DNA of 64,000 nucleotides from Fibrobacter succinogenes (GCF_902779965.1 NZ_CACZDK010000017.1:62001-126000), one strand, 5' to 3'; counted from the first letter of the stretch, positions 25,739-35,656 are shown. A program made the numbers and translations. The notes: generated from the letters alone by a model not told the origin.

Positions 25739-25796
25739 GAGTTTCCACTCAGGAATACGATGCTTTTACCGCCTACTTCCTACTGCTGCTTTGCCG

Positions 25797-27647
25797 CTAG
25801 AACTGGAAGTAAATGAATGGGCAGCTATCTGCACTCATGAACTGGTAAATTACGAAGATGATGAACGCCGTTACTGCAACCATCGCCGGAATCGGGAGCG
25901 ATGCAAACGTGATGCGGTAGCGGGACTTGAACTTCTTCGGAATCCAGTGGATGAGCATGCCTGCGATAAACACGAGGATGATGTTGATGTGTTCCATCGC
26001 GATGGGGTAAATTGTGTCCCAGCGCCATGCGGTACCCATCTGGTGCACCATGTTCTTTGCCGTGTTCCATGCGACTTCGTTTGCTTCTGCCGGGTCGAGG
26101 TTCGAGCCTGCGCGGAAGAAGAGACGTGTGAACGTGATGAACACGAACGTAAGCGTAACGTTCCATGCTGTACTGAGCCATGGCAAAGCCTTGTTGCAGA
26201 ACAAGTGATAAATGATGGTCGAGTAAATACCTACAAAGAGTACGCCAAACCATACGGCGGTAATTGCGCATATAGGAATCGTGTAGTGCTTGTAGAGGAT
26301 GGCGCTCAATGCAAAGAACCCGAGTGCAATCGAGGCGCGTACCGTTGCGCTGCGCTTGACCCAGAGCTTGTTGAACACCTGGCCAAAGCCGTTCAAACCG
26401 CCCCAGATGATGAAGTTCCAACTGGCGCCATGCCACCAACCGCCAACAATCTGCGTTGCCATGGCGTTCATGTTCGTGGTAATTGTCTTGCGGGATTCTG
26501 GCTTGAAGTAGGCGAAAATGCCAATGTAAATGAAGAATACGCCGAGCGAAACGCCGACCCACACGCTTCCAGAAAGAAGGATGGCCACAAGGCTCAAGAA
26601 TCCCATCCAGAAGAATGTGCCTACGGTTGCGTTTCTGTTACCGCCAAGAGGAATGTACAAGTAGTCGCGCCACCAGCTAGAAAGCGAAATATGCCAACGG
26701 CGCCAGAATTCGGTCGGGCTCTTTGCCTTGTAAGGGCTGTTGAAGTTTTGCGGCAAGCGGAAGCCCATGAGGAGTGCAACACCAATCGCAATGTCCGTGT
26801 AACCCGAGAAGTCCGCATAAACTTGGAGCGAATAAGCGAAAAGTGCAATGAGGTTTTCGAGGCCGGTGAACAGGAGTGGAGTGTCGAAAACGCGGTCCAC
26901 AAAGTTCGTGGCGAGGTAGTCGCTCAAGATAATCTTCTTGGCAAGGCCGTTCAAAATCCAGAACACAGCCATGCCGAAAGCGCGGCGGGGGAGGAAGTAC
27001 GGCTTGTAGAGTTGCGGAACGAACTTGTCGGCACGAACAATCGGGCCTGCCACGAGCTGCGGGAAGAATGAAAGGTAAAAGCCGAAGTTCAGAATGTTAT
27101 CGACAGCCTTGATCTTGCCGCGGTAAATATCGATGCAGTAGCTCATTGCCTGGAACGTGAAGAACGAAATGCCCACAGGGAGGATAATCTGATCGACGAG
27201 CGAATGCGTGCCGAACATGGCGTTGCTTGCAGCGGCAAAGAAGTTGTAAACGTGGAGTTCGATGCCGGTAAAGTCGTAAAGCGCGTCTAGGAAGAAGTAG
27301 GAATACTTGTAATAGCAAAGGACGAGCAAGTCGATGATGACCACAATGATCATCAACATTTTCTTTTTCCATTTTTCAGTAGACTTTTCAATCCACTTGC
27401 CAATGAAGAAGTTCGCGATGACGCAGAAGATGAGGATGCATACGTAACTTCCGCTCGTCTTGTAATAGAAGAACAAGCTTGTCGCAAAGAGGAATGCGTT
27501 GCGTAACAAAAGCTTGCTATGTATGAACGAGAAAATGGCGAATACGACCGCGAAGAATCCCCAGAAATAGAACTGGGTAAAGAGAAGCGGGGAGTTCGGG
27601 TCGAATGCGAATGTGCGGGTCAGGTAGGGGATAATGTAGTCGAGCAT
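25797..27647 (-). CDS. MBOAT-family membrane O-acyltransferase (AlgI-like)
   Basis: This 616-residue polytopic protein belongs to the MBOAT family. FYLSFFPQLVAGPIVRADKFVPQL, SYCIDIYRG and SPTEFWRRWHISLSSWWRDYLYIPLGGNR are typical of AlgI/DltB-type enzymes, and the catalytic His lies in GGWWHGASWNFIIWGGLNG. It moves acetyl groups across the inner membrane for O-acetylation of a cell-surface polymer. It is last in an operon after two SGNH-domain proteins, the usual partners that place the acetyl group on the sugar. The polymer cannot be inferred from this locus alone. Confidence 0.93.
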   Translation of the reverse strand: MLDYIIPYLTRTFAFDPNSPLLFTQFYFWGFFAVVFAIFSFIHSKLLLRNAFLFATSLFFYYKTSGSYVCILIFCVIANFFIGKWIEKSTEKWKKKMLMIIVVIIDLLVLCYYKYSYFFLDALYDFTGIELHVYNFFAAASNAMFGTHSLVDQIILPVGISFFTFQAMSYCIDIYRGKIKAVDNILNFGFYLSFFPQLVAGPIVRADKFVPQLYKPYFLPRRAFGMAVFWILNGLAKKIILSDYLATNFVDRVFDTPLLFTGLENLIALFAYSLQVYADFSGYTDIAIGVALLMGFRLPQNFNSPYKAKSPTEFWRRWHISLSSWWRDYLYIPLGGNRNATVGTFFWMGFLSLVAILLSGSVWVGVSLGVFFIYIGIFAYFKPESRKTITTNMNAMATQIVGGWWHGASWNFIIWGGLNGFGQVFNKLWVKRSATVRASIALGFFALSAILYKHYTIPICAITAVWFGVLFVGIYSTIIYHLFCNKALPWLSTAWNVTLTFVFITFTRLFFRAGSNLDPAEANEVAWNTAKNMVHQMGTAWRWDTIYPIAMEHINIILVFIAGMLIHWIPKKFKSRYRITFASLPIPAMVAVTAFIIFVIYQFMSADSCPFIYFQF

Positions 27648-27669
27648 GATATTTGGACTTTAGGAGCGG

Positions 27670-29544
27670 TTATTTGTCCTGTGCTTTAGTGGCTGTTGAT
27701 TCCGTATTTTGTGGTTTCAATGGAATTTGAATTTGTTGTTGCGTGTTTTTGGACGCTTGTTTTAAAACTTTGGTTATGGGCACATCGGCTTTGGCGATGG
27801 ATGCCGCGGGAGCTGGCTGTGCCGTTTTGGCGGGTGCTGCTGCCGCTGCTTTGGCTGGCGCAGTTGTCGTTGCTTTGGCGGATTGTTGTACCGCTAAAGG
27901 TTTTGACGTTGATGTTGTTATGGACTGGATACTTGCTGCCTGCTTTGATGGGAGCGTTGACGCTGGTGCTGGCGGCTCCGCTTTTGCAACTACCGGTGCT
28001 TCGGCCGGGAGGTTGGCGATATGGTCGAAATAGGCCTGCATCAAAGCCTTGTAGAACATGTCGCCAAGCAATTGATAACCGGCAGTCTTGAAATGAACCT
28101 TGTCTTTCTTGGCGAGGTCTGCTTTTTCCCATTTAGCCATGGAACCTAAGCCTCCCATGATGGAGAACTTGTCCCATACGCCTGCCTTGTGCTTGTCGGC
28201 GAGCATAAAGAAAGCCTTGCGCGCAACTTCGCCATTCGGGTGCTGCACGTATTTTCTCTTGCGGATTTTGCGGTAAGAGTCGTTGTTGGTTTCAAAGATG
28301 AATGCCGTTTTGGGGCTCACCTTGCGGATGCGCTTGATGAGCATGTCATAATCTTCGCGGAAAACCCTGTCGTTAAAGACTTCGACGTTTGCATCGTTGA
28401 TGCCGATGGCAAAAATCACGAGGTCCGGTTTGTAGTACGACATTTCTTTTTCGAAGTACGGGCAAATTTCTTCGAAGTAGTTTGAAACTTTAGCACCATT
28501 GATGCCTACGTTGGTGTAGGTGATGCCAGGAGCATTGTTTTCGGCGAGAATGCCTGTAAGCGTAAAGCGCGGGCGCGGTGGAACTGTATCAACGGCAGCG
28601 GCCTTCATGGAGCCTTGATCTTCGTCGCGGTTGAGGCAGTTTGTGTCGAGAACGTCTTCGCAGTCGCCTTGGAACATGGAATCGGCCGCCGTTTGCGCTC
28701 CTGAACTTGTTTGCGGCAAAAGTCCGAGCGAATCGAGATGCAATGAATCTGCAACGCGGGCGAGGGAATCGGCTCGTGCTACAGAATCTTTAAAGAGCGA
28801 GTCCGTGATGAATTCGGCAACTTCGGCTTGCTTTATGGAGTCTGCCCAGCGGAATGCGATTTGGATAGTATCAATCGGGCGCGGGCTTGTGAATAAGTAG
28901 CTTTGGCTTGCGGTATCGAGCGTTCCGTACACATCCATCGAATCGATACGGAGCACGGGCTCTACGTTGTTGCTGTCGCTAAATCCAAAAACTCTAAAGC
29001 TTGTTTCTCCCCAGATCGGTTCTGAATTGTATTTGTCCAACAGGAGTGTAATTTCTGCGCGTGGGTCGCTGGTGCTAATAGCAATGCCAAGGAGTCCAAG
29101 CGGTTTCGTGATTTCACGCTGGACGTTCTTGTTCTTGTCCCAAATGCCCTTGTAGGAGCTCGCGTAGCTTGCCGGAGTATTTGTTCTTGCAGCCGAATAT
29201 GGAAACACGAATCCGCGACCCGCCGAAGCACCTGGATATTCTTTAATCAAGTGCTCGCGAATGCGCCCGGAAATAACGTCTGCCTGCAAGTGCGAACCGC
29301 CGATGTGGAGAATCCTCACTTTGCCCCTGTTCTCGAAAACAAGTGTATCAAGCTTCTTGAAAAAAGGCTCAAAGCTCGCATTTCCTTGCGGGAACTGGAT
29401 GGTGTTTAGCGACGTATCAATAAAATCGTATTTCGAAAAGTCAACATCATAATAGCCCGGCGTAATTTCCATGTCCTTCGCGGAAACGGAACCGAAGCTA
29501 AAAATGCCGAGAATAGCAGCAATAACGGCAAGCTTCTTTCTCAC
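27670..29544 (-). CDS. SGNH/GDSL-fold protein, probable periplasmic O-acetyl transfer partner
   Basis: After a signal peptide (residues 1-22), the SGNH blocks appear: VRILHIGGSHLQAD (block I, with Ser), VIFAIGINDANVEVF (block III, GxND) and KDKVHFKTAGYQLLGDMF (block V, DxxH). About 150 residues rich in Pro/Asp separate the early blocks. The last roughly 90 residues are Ala/Pro/Thr/Lys low complexity. The start is GTG at 29544, directly adjacent to the TAA of the upstream paralogue, with GGAGGGGG as ribosome site, so translation is coupled. Confidence 0.85.
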   Translation of the reverse strand: MRKKLAVIAAILGIFSFGSVSAKDMEITPGYYDVDFSKYDFIDTSLNTIQFPQGNASFEPFFKKLDTLVFENRGKVRILHIGGSHLQADVISGRIREHLIKEYPGASAGRGFVFPYSAARTNTPASYASSYKGIWDKNKNVQREITKPLGLLGIAISTSDPRAEITLLLDKYNSEPIWGETSFRVFGFSDSNNVEPVLRIDSMDVYGTLDTASQSYLFTSPRPIDTIQIAFRWADSIKQAEVAEFITDSLFKDSVARADSLARVADSLHLDSLGLLPQTSSGAQTAADSMFQGDCEDVLDTNCLNRDEDQGSMKAAAVDTVPPRPRFTLTGILAENNAPGITYTNVGINGAKVSNYFEEICPYFEKEMSYYKPDLVIFAIGINDANVEVFNDRVFREDYDMLIKRIRKVSPKTAFIFETNNDSYRKIRKRKYVQHPNGEVARKAFFMLADKHKAGVWDKFSIMGGLGSMAKWEKADLAKKDKVHFKTAGYQLLGDMFYKALMQAYFDHIANLPAEAPVVAKAEPPAPASTLPSKQAASIQSITTSTSKPLAVQQSAKATTTAPAKAAAAAPAKTAQPAPAASIAKADVPITKVLKQASKNTQQQIQIPLKPQNTESTATKAQDK

Positions 29545-31182
29545 TTATAAACCCCCTCCGGTTTCTGTGGATTTAGCTTTTTCTTCGTTAAGGTCAATTA
29601 CTTTGGTTGTGTCTGCGTCAGCTTTCTTTTTATCCGAGAATTTGCGGATGTCCTTGAGCTTTGAATCGTTCAAGTTGTGTCTGTCGCGGAACTGGTAGTA
29701 ATCGTAATACATGTGGAGTGAAGAGCAGAACAGGTCGCCCATGTAGGCGGCACCACGGCGTGTAAAGTGGACGTGGTCGGTAAAGCCGAGCGGGGGAGAT
29801 TTCTTGACCCACTTGATCATGGATCCTTCGCCGCCCATCACGCGGTGCATATCCCAGTAGGCAAGGCCATTTTCAAGCGCCACTTCGCGAAGCATCTTGA
29901 TGGTAATGCCAAGACCCGGGTATGTCTGCCATTTCCCGTTAAATTGTTTTGCCATGTGGGCCGGACCGATAAAGAGAATGTCTGCTTCGGGATTTGCTCT
30001 TTGTACGGCTTGAATTTGTCTAGTAATGAGTTTTTTGCTCCAGTCCAAAGTCTTGGTCGTCATGCTCGGCACCATGTTGCCGCCGTATTCCATGATGATA
30101 AGCTTTGCATTGACTGCCTTGTAGGATTCTGCAAGCAATTCGCTGTCAATCTTGTGGAAAATTGTACCCGAGCTACCGCGCATTGCAACGTTGTCAACAG
30201 CGACGCCGTATTCGCCGTCAACGGAAATGCCGTAAATCTCAGTGCGTCCGCTCAAGTAAAGCTTGATGTTCGAAGTCGTATCTGGAAGTTTCCATGTATA
30301 AACTCTCAGCTTGTTGAGTTCTTCGTAAGCCGGAGCGTCTGCCGTTTCCTTCTTGTTCTTTAATTTGTACTTGGTCGTGCCATCTGCGTTGACGCCCACG
30401 GAATCATTAACCATGTGCTCGTATGTGAGGCGCAACTTCAGGTTGCCTTTTTTGCCGGCGAGTACCTTGATAGTGGAATAGCCGCCGACATGCGGGAACA
30501 TATCTTTCTTGCTTTCGCGTTTCTTGATGCCGACGACTGCAGAACCGTTGAGTTCGCCCACTTGGGCAAGTGGTCCGTAGCGATTATGAGTTGCTTGTTC
30601 TTCCTTGGGGCCAAAGATGATATAGCGCTTCATGTCTCCGTTGTTCCATTGCGATGTCGATTGCGATGGAATGTGCATCACTGCAGGGAGGAGTCCCGGA
30701 CCGTTACCGCCAAATTCCGTCTGCAAGTCTTCACGAATTGTGGAAGAAATGCGGTCTTCTTCGAGCTGTGAGTCGCCGTAGTGGATCACGTGAACGGTGG
30801 TGGAATCTTTTTGTGCGTTCTGCAAGCTCTGGAAGAATCGGTCAAACCACGTCAGGTCGTCGCCAGGCAAGTCAAAGCGTGTGCGTCCTTCTCTAAAGAA
30901 ATCCTCGTAATACTTGAGGGAATCCGAAAATGCCGCAAACTGCTTTTGCTTTGTCTCTTCCATCATCTGGCGGATGGCTTCTTCCGGATCCACCTGCTCG
31001 ACTTTGACCTCGTTTCCGGCGGAGTCCGTCTTTGTTTCTGCCTTCTCGAAAACTTGAGAAAGCTTCGGGTAGCGGAGCGTCGTATCGCCAATGTGGATTC
31101 CGTCTTCGGGGTAGGCAAGAGCCATCACCCCGAGAGTTAAGAACAACGAAAGGATGCTGAGTAGTACTTTTACAGGTGTCAT
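29545..31182 (-). CDS. SGNH/GDSL-fold protein, paralogue of the following gene
   Basis: An N-terminal hydrophobic anchor or signal (VLLSILSLFLTLGVMALA) is followed by a helical acidic region. The SGNH domain has VHVIHYGDSQLEEDRIS (block I), LIIMEYGGNMVP (block III region, lacking the usual GxND spacing), DILFIGPAHMAKQ and DHVHFTRRGAAYMGDLF (block V). It is probably periplasmic and first gene of the SGNH-SGNH-MBOAT operon. Like AlgJ and AlgX, the two SGNH proteins may divide relay and transferase tasks. That division is inferred. Confidence 0.83.
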   Translation of the reverse strand: MTPVKVLLSILSLFLTLGVMALAYPEDGIHIGDTTLRYPKLSQVFEKAETKTDSAGNEVKVEQVDPEEAIRQMMEETKQKQFAAFSDSLKYYEDFFREGRTRFDLPGDDLTWFDRFFQSLQNAQKDSTTVHVIHYGDSQLEEDRISSTIREDLQTEFGGNGPGLLPAVMHIPSQSTSQWNNGDMKRYIIFGPKEEQATHNRYGPLAQVGELNGSAVVGIKKRESKKDMFPHVGGYSTIKVLAGKKGNLKLRLTYEHMVNDSVGVNADGTTKYKLKNKKETADAPAYEELNKLRVYTWKLPDTTSNIKLYLSGRTEIYGISVDGEYGVAVDNVAMRGSSGTIFHKIDSELLAESYKAVNAKLIIMEYGGNMVPSMTTKTLDWSKKLITRQIQAVQRANPEADILFIGPAHMAKQFNGKWQTYPGLGITIKMLREVALENGLAYWDMHRVMGGEGSMIKWVKKSPPLGFTDHVHFTRRGAAYMGDLFCSSLHMYYDYYQFRDRHNLNDSKLKDIRKFSDKKKADADTTKVIDLNEEKAKSTETGGGL

Positions 31183-31294
31183 GCAGATTAAGTTATTAGT
31201 TCTGAGTTACTAGTTACTAGAAATTTTCCCATGCAGTCATCCTCCAAAGGAGGATCCATACAAGTTTTGGGCTTGTATGGAGTCGTTAGGAAAA
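31183..31294. repeat. TCATCC-type hairpin repeat between hisS and the SGNH gene
   Basis: The spacer holds CAGTCATCCTCC...GGAGGATCC (31236-31257), then a hairpin with arms CCATACAAG and CTTGTATGG (31256-31280), plus GTTATTAGTTCTGAGTTACTAG near-repeats at 31190-31219. It is one of the dispersed intergenic family. Confidence 0.65.
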
Positions 31295-32599
31295 CTAGAC
31301 TTTCTTCGGTTCGATAACCATCTTGCTGCGTTCAACAATCGCGGCTACGTCGCCCACGTGCATGGTGCCGTCGCGCAGGTCCTTGAATTCGAACTGGCCT
31401 TCGGCTGCCTTGTCGCCATCGACATAAATGACGATAGAAGCGCCCTGGTAATTTGCCTGTTCCAGCTGCTTGCCCATCTTCATGGTGGCAAGCGGGTGAG
31501 AAACAGAGTTCCCGTTGGCACGGAACACCTGGGCCGTTTCGAAAATCTTCTTCATGTCGTTGGTGAAGCTTGCGATGTAGAAGTCCACATGCTGCTTCGG
31601 GCTCGGCAAAAGTCCACGTTCGCGGAGGAGGTCGGCGAGCACAACGTCGCCCATGCCAAAGCCAACGCCCGGGATGCGGTCGCCACCGAGCTTTTCGGTG
31701 AGGCTGTCGTAACGTCCACCGCCAGCGATAGCGCGCATGGATTTACCCTTGTCGAACACTTCGAATACGATGCCTGTGTAGTAGGCGAGGCCGCGCACAA
31801 TGGAAAGGTCGAGGTTCACGCATTCGCTAAAGCCAGCTGCGGCAAGCGTTGCGAACAAGTCTTCGATTTCCTTGAGGGCTGCCGTTGCGTTTTCGCTCTT
31901 TACGGCGGCGCGAACTTCTTCAATAGACTTGCAGCTCATGAAATCATCGAGTTGCTTGATCTGAGCTTCGGAAAGTCCTGCTTCGGTAAGTGCCTTGGCA
32001 AAAGCTTCTGGACCGATTTTCAAGCGACGGTCGAGCACCGGGTAAACGAGCGCCGGGTTCGGTGCGCCAATTTCTTCGAGGTAGGTGGCGAGGAGCTTGC
32101 GGCTCGAAACTCCAATGGCAAAGTCGTTGTCCTTGAGGCCGAACTTGCGCAGCATCGTTGCGATGGAAGCGAGCAAATCTGCTTCGGCGTAGATGCTTTC
32201 GGTGCCGATAATGTCCATGTTCAGCTGGAAAAATTCACGGAGACGACCCTTCTGAGCCTTTTCGTAACGGAACAGGCGCGGCATGGAGAACCACTTGAAC
32301 GGCTTCTTGAGTTCGCGGGCCTTCTGAATCACGAGACGGGCGAGCGTCGGCGTCATTTCCGGGCGGAGTGCGATTTCGCGGTCGCCCTTGTCTTTAAAGT
32401 TGTAAAGCTGGCTTACGATTTCTTCGCCGGATTTTCCGGTGTACAGTTCCAGATGTTCAAACATCGGGCCTTCGTATTCTTCGTAGGCAAAAGATTCGGC
32501 GACTTTGCGCCAGGTGTCAAAAATGTAATTCTGGATGCGTTCAGCTTCCGGATAAAAATCGCGTGTGCCCTTAGGCAGTTGAGGAATAGCAATACTCAT
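31295..32599 (-). CDS. hisS: Histidine-tRNA ligase
   Basis: This is a class II aminoacyl-tRNA synthetase of normal length (434 aa). Motif 1 lies near YEEYEGPMFEHLELY. Motif 2 is FKWFSMPRLFRYEKAQKGRLREFFQLNMDIIG. The His A-type segment is GLAYYTGIVFEVFD, and AIAGGGRYDSL precedes motif 3 (PGVGFGMGDVVL). The C-terminal anticodon-binding domain is complete. It is transcribed on its own, with a CTAAAT-like box about 11 nt before the start. Confidence 0.97.
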   Translation of the reverse strand: MSIAIPQLPKGTRDFYPEAERIQNYIFDTWRKVAESFAYEEYEGPMFEHLELYTGKSGEEIVSQLYNFKDKGDREIALRPEMTPTLARLVIQKARELKKPFKWFSMPRLFRYEKAQKGRLREFFQLNMDIIGTESIYAEADLLASIATMLRKFGLKDNDFAIGVSSRKLLATYLEEIGAPNPALVYPVLDRRLKIGPEAFAKALTEAGLSEAQIKQLDDFMSCKSIEEVRAAVKSENATAALKEIEDLFATLAAAGFSECVNLDLSIVRGLAYYTGIVFEVFDKGKSMRAIAGGGRYDSLTEKLGGDRIPGVGFGMGDVVLADLLRERGLLPSPKQHVDFYIASFTNDMKKIFETAQVFRANGNSVSHPLATMKMGKQLEQANYQGASIVIYVDGDKAAEGQFEFKDLRDGTMHVGDVAAIVERSKMVIEPKKV

Positions 32600-32841
32600 A
32601 GTGCGGTGAAATTTAGAAAAATAGTTACTAATTATTAGATTCCAGTTACTAGAAATGCTATTTGAAATGCGTTGGATTCGTTTCGTTCTGATTTACCGAA
32701 AACTTTTGGTTTGTGGGGTGGCGCGGAATCAAAAAAAGTTTTTTCAAATCGCAATGTGGTTTATTGGAAAAATTGTTGCTTGCATTTTCGGGCTGAAATA
32801 TTCTAGAGATATGTTGTTCGAAATGTTCGCGAGATGAATAC
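32600..32841. other. Intergenic region between typA and hisS, no gene seen
   Basis: Short frames exist on both strands but lack ribosome sites and family resemblance. The stretch is AT-rich and includes TAGTTACTA/TTAGATTCCAGTTACTAG near-repeats at 32622-32652 close to hisS. I see nothing else. Confidence 0.4.
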
Positions 32842-32865
32842 AAAAAAGCACCCCGCAGGGTGCTT
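32842..32865 (-). terminator. Terminator of typA
   Basis: A hairpin with arms GCACCC and GGGTGC is followed on the minus strand by six T. It lies about 75 nt past the typA stop; between them are CTACTGTCTACCGCCTACTT microrepeats (32909-32940). Confidence 0.85.
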
Positions 32866-32939
32866 CTTAAGTTTGATGTTTTCGGCTTTAAAATGACCGC
32901 AGGTTGCAATGCTTCCTACTGTCTACCGCCTACTTTCTA

Positions 32940-34775
32940 CTAGTCGTCGTCTTCAGCCGGACGCTTGGACATCTGCTTACGCTTGATCGGGTCGAGCTCG
33001 GTCTTGCGGATGCGGAGCACTTCCGGAGTGACTTCGATGCATTCGTCTTCGTTGATGAAGGTGACGCATTCTTCCAAAGTCATGCGGCGGTACGGCGTGA
33101 GCTGGATCATGTCGTCAGCGGACTTCGAACGCATGTTGGTGAGGTGCTTGCCCTTCGTGACGTTCACGGTGATATCGACGTCGCGGTTGTGTTCGCCCAC
33201 AATCATGCCCGGATAAACTTCGGCACCCGGACCAATGATGAGGTAGCCACGATCTTCCAAGTTAGAGAGAGCATAGCTTGCTGCTTCGCCCGGTTCCTTG
33301 GCGATGAGAACACCGTTGATACGAGACGGAATTTCTCCCTTGTACGGCTGGTATTCCTTGAAGAAGGACTGCGTCACAGCGTAACCCTTGGAAAGGGAGA
33401 GTAGCTTCGGACGGATACCGATGAGGCCACGGGAGGGAACGATAAATTCGAGAGAAACGCGGTCGTTTTCGTCGGTGGTCATGTTGACCATTTCGCCCTT
33501 GCGCTGCTGGATTTCCTGGATGCAAGCGCCGCTGAATTCGTTCGGAACTTCGACCTTGAAGTCTTCGACCGGTTCCAAAAGTTTGCCGCTTTCGTCTTTT
33601 TGGAAAATGACCTGCGGAGACCCGATGGTGAATTCATAAAGTTCACGGCGCATGTTTTCGACGAGAATCGTGAGGTGCAAAATGCCACGGCCAGAAACCT
33701 TGAATGTAGATGCACCTTCGGCCTTTTCGACGAGGAGGGCGGGGTCAGCCATGTGGGCGCGTTCCAAACGTTCCTGGAGCTGGTTACCCGTCATGAACTT
33801 TCCACCGTACTTGCCTGCGAGCGGCGAAGTGTTCACGGTGAAGAGCATAGAAATTGTCGGCGGGTCAATGTGAATACGCGGCAAGTGAACTGGATTGTTC
33901 GTAGAAGAAAGCGTATCACCGATATCGAAGTAGTCAAGACCTGCGATGAGGATGATTTCGCCCGGACCAGCTTCTTCAACCGGCTTCGGGGTGAGACCTT
34001 CGTAGCGGAGGAGCTTTTGCGGACGGACGTTCTTGACGGTTCCGTCAGGGAATGCCTGAGCGTAGGTCTGGTTCGGCTTGAACACGCCCTGCTGCACGCG
34101 ACCTACAGCCAAACGACCCAAGAAGCTGGAGTATTCGAGGGAGGCAATCTGGAGGAGCGGTTCTGCATTCGGATCGCCCTTCGGAGCCGGAATACGTTCG
34201 ATAATCTTGTCCATCAAGATGCTGAAGTCGCCATCCGGGTCTTCAAGTTCGGCGCGGCAAATGCCCTTACGGCCACTGCCAAAAACTCTGTCGAAATCGA
34301 GCTGTTCTTCGGTAGCATCGAGTTCGCAGAACAAGTCAAAGACCTTGTCGAGAGCGAGGAGCGGGTTGCAGCCGTCGCGGTCGATCTTGTTCACGACGAT
34401 AATCGGGGTAAGTCCGAGTTCCAAAGCCTTCTTCGTCACGAAGCGAGTCTGGGCCATGGGGCCTTCGAATGCGTCAACAACCAGAAGAACGCCATCGACA
34501 GTACCCAAAACGCGTTCCACCTGGCCACCGAAGTCGGCGTGCCCCGGGGTATCGACGATGTTCACGCGGTATCCCTTGTACATCACGCTCGTGTTCTTGG
34601 AGAGGATGGTAATGCCGCGTTCGCGTTCAAGGTTGTCGGAGTCCATCACGCGGTCCACGATTTCTTCACCTTCATGGAAGGTTCCGCACTGTTTGAGGAG
34701 CTGGTTCACCAAGGTCGTTTTACCGTGGTCAACGTGGGCGATGATGGCAACGTTTCTGATTTTTGATTGATCCAT
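32940..34775 (-). CDS. typA: Ribosome-associated translational GTPase TypA/BipA
   Basis: This full-length (611 aa) EF-G-related GTPase acts in 50S assembly and stress adaptation. G1 is AHVDHGKT (residues 14-21), the switch I region is ERERGITI, G3 is DTPGHADF and G4 is NKIDR. Domains II, III and V follow, with [19 protein letters not shown]-type (VSGRGILHL) and PSRGLIGIR. The C-terminal BipA-specific domain includes [13 protein letters not shown]. Nothing essential is missing. A TATCTT box lies 31 nt before the start. Confidence 0.97.
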   Translation of the reverse strand: MDQSKIRNVAIIAHVDHGKTTLVNQLLKQCGTFHEGEEIVDRVMDSDNLERERGITILSKNTSVMYKGYRVNIVDTPGHADFGGQVERVLGTVDGVLLVVDAFEGPMAQTRFVTKKALELGLTPIIVVNKIDRDGCNPLLALDKVFDLFCELDATEEQLDFDRVFGSGRKGICRAELEDPDGDFSILMDKIIERIPAPKGDPNAEPLLQIASLEYSSFLGRLAVGRVQQGVFKPNQTYAQAFPDGTVKNVRPQKLLRYEGLTPKPVEEAGPGEIILIAGLDYFDIGDTLSSTNNPVHLPRIHIDPPTISMLFTVNTSPLAGKYGGKFMTGNQLQERLERAHMADPALLVEKAEGASTFKVSGRGILHLTILVENMRRELYEFTIGSPQVIFQKDESGKLLEPVEDFKVEVPNEFSGACIQEIQQRKGEMVNMTTDENDRVSLEFIVPSRGLIGIRPKLLSLSKGYAVTQSFFKEYQPYKGEIPSRINGVLIAKEPGEAASYALSNLEDRGYLIIGPGAEVYPGMIVGEHNRDVDITVNVTKGKHLTNMRSKSADDMIQLTPYRRMTLEECVTFINEDECIEVTPEVLRIRKTELDPIKRKQMSKRPAEDDD

Positions 34776-34806
34776 ATTTTACCGTTTGGCTTTAATTTTC
34801 GGCGCA

Positions 34807-34812
34807 AAGATA
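34807..34812 (-). promoter_or_regulatory. Promoter box of typA
   Basis: TATCTT reads on the minus strand, with the start codon at 34775. The spacing allows a leader of about 25 nt, unlike the leaderless cases. Confidence 0.5.
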
Positions 34813-34853
34813 GAAAAATGAGCGGAAAAATGCAATATTTAGCGTTCGTATTC

Positions 34854-34868
34854 TATATTTAGGGCGTG
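34854..34868 (+). promoter_or_regulatory. TATATT box 6 nt before ruvX GTG start
   Basis: TATATT at 34854-34859 is followed by six bases and GTG at 34866, with no room for a ribosome site. Confidence 0.55.
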
Positions 34869-35279
34869 AATTACTTGGCTTTGGATTACGGAGAGCATCG
34901 TGTCGGGGTCGCATTTGGCGATTCCGAACTCAAAATGGCGTTTTCTCGCGAGACGATTGACCAGAAGACAACGAACTTGTTCGAGCGTCTGGACCAGCTG
35001 GTGAAAATCAACAAGATTGACGAATTTGTGGTCGGGATGCCGTACCACCCGGATGGCCGCAAGGACGGAAAAAACGTAGTCGTTGAGGCTTTTATCAAGG
35101 ATTTGGCGCTGCGCTTCCCGGGAATGAAAATCCATACGCAGGACGAATCGTATTCCAGCGTGCAGGCGCAGGAATTTACCTCGTACATGAGCAAAAAGAA
35201 AAAACAGAAGAACAAGGCCATTATCGACCGCACCGCCGCTGCGATTATACTCCAGCGCTGGTTTGACGAGCAGGGCTAG
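34866..35279 (+). CDS. ruvX: Putative pre-16S rRNA nuclease / Holliday junction resolvase-like YqgF
   Basis: This RNase H-fold nuclease matures the 16S rRNA 5' end. ALDYGEHRVGVAFGD has the first catalytic Asp (residue 7), FVVGMPYHPDGR follows, the second acidic site is in QDESYSSVQAQ (usually DERxTT), and the final Asp is in IDRTAAAIILQRW. The length is standard. GTG is the only reasonable start. The gene is divergent from typA, and its mRNA is probably leaderless. Confidence 0.93.
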   Translation: MNYLALDYGEHRVGVAFGDSELKMAFSRETIDQKTTNLFERLDQLVKINKIDEFVVGMPYHPDGRKDGKNVVVEAFIKDLALRFPGMKIHTQDESYSSVQAQEFTSYMSKKKKQKNKAIIDRTAAAIILQRWFDEQG

Positions 35280-35656
35280 CCCTGAATAGACGAAAGAACG
35301 GCTCTGCGAGCCTATAGACTACAAATGCGTTAGGCGAATGAAGTAGGATTGCTTGCAAGGCTATTTCTGAGCCGGGCATTTGGCACTTGTGCAAAGACGA
35401 AAGTGGAATAATGGTGCTTCGCACGGATTCTATGAAAAATCTTTCGTCTTTCGTCTTTGTACATTCGCTTTGCTCATGTACCAACCATTCGGCTCGGCCA
35501 TGCCCAACTGCGTTGGTCGCGTCGCTCGCCTTGTTTGGTTGTCGTCTTTCGTCTAATACACTCCTAATACCAAACTCCTAAAACCTAACCCCTAAAACCT
35601 GTCACCTGTAACCTAATTCCTAACCACCAACCACTGTCTACTAACCACTTTTTTAC
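35280..35656. repeat. Intergenic repeat cluster after ruvX
   Basis: There is no gene. It holds GACGAAAGAACGGCTCTGCGAGCC (35289-35312, similar to 2637-2661) and CTTTCGTCTTTCGTC runs. A constant-flank palindrome unit has GGCTCGGCCATG, then arms CCAAC/GTTGG at 35504-35516, then GTCGCGTCGCTCGCCTT. A long run of CCTAAAACCTAACC/CTACTAACCAC-like microrepeats follows (35565-35648). Confidence 0.75.

Noticed and set aside
25644-27071. 475-codon frame on the plus strand
   Set aside because: It is antisense to the MBOAT gene, Arg/Glu/Cys/His-rich without domain motifs, and starts inside the operon terminator region.
31277-32638. 453-codon frame on the plus strand
   Set aside because: It is antisense to hisS, which has all synthetase motifs.
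33600-34766. 388-codon frame on the plus strand
   Set aside because: It is antisense to typA and has no credible start or motif.
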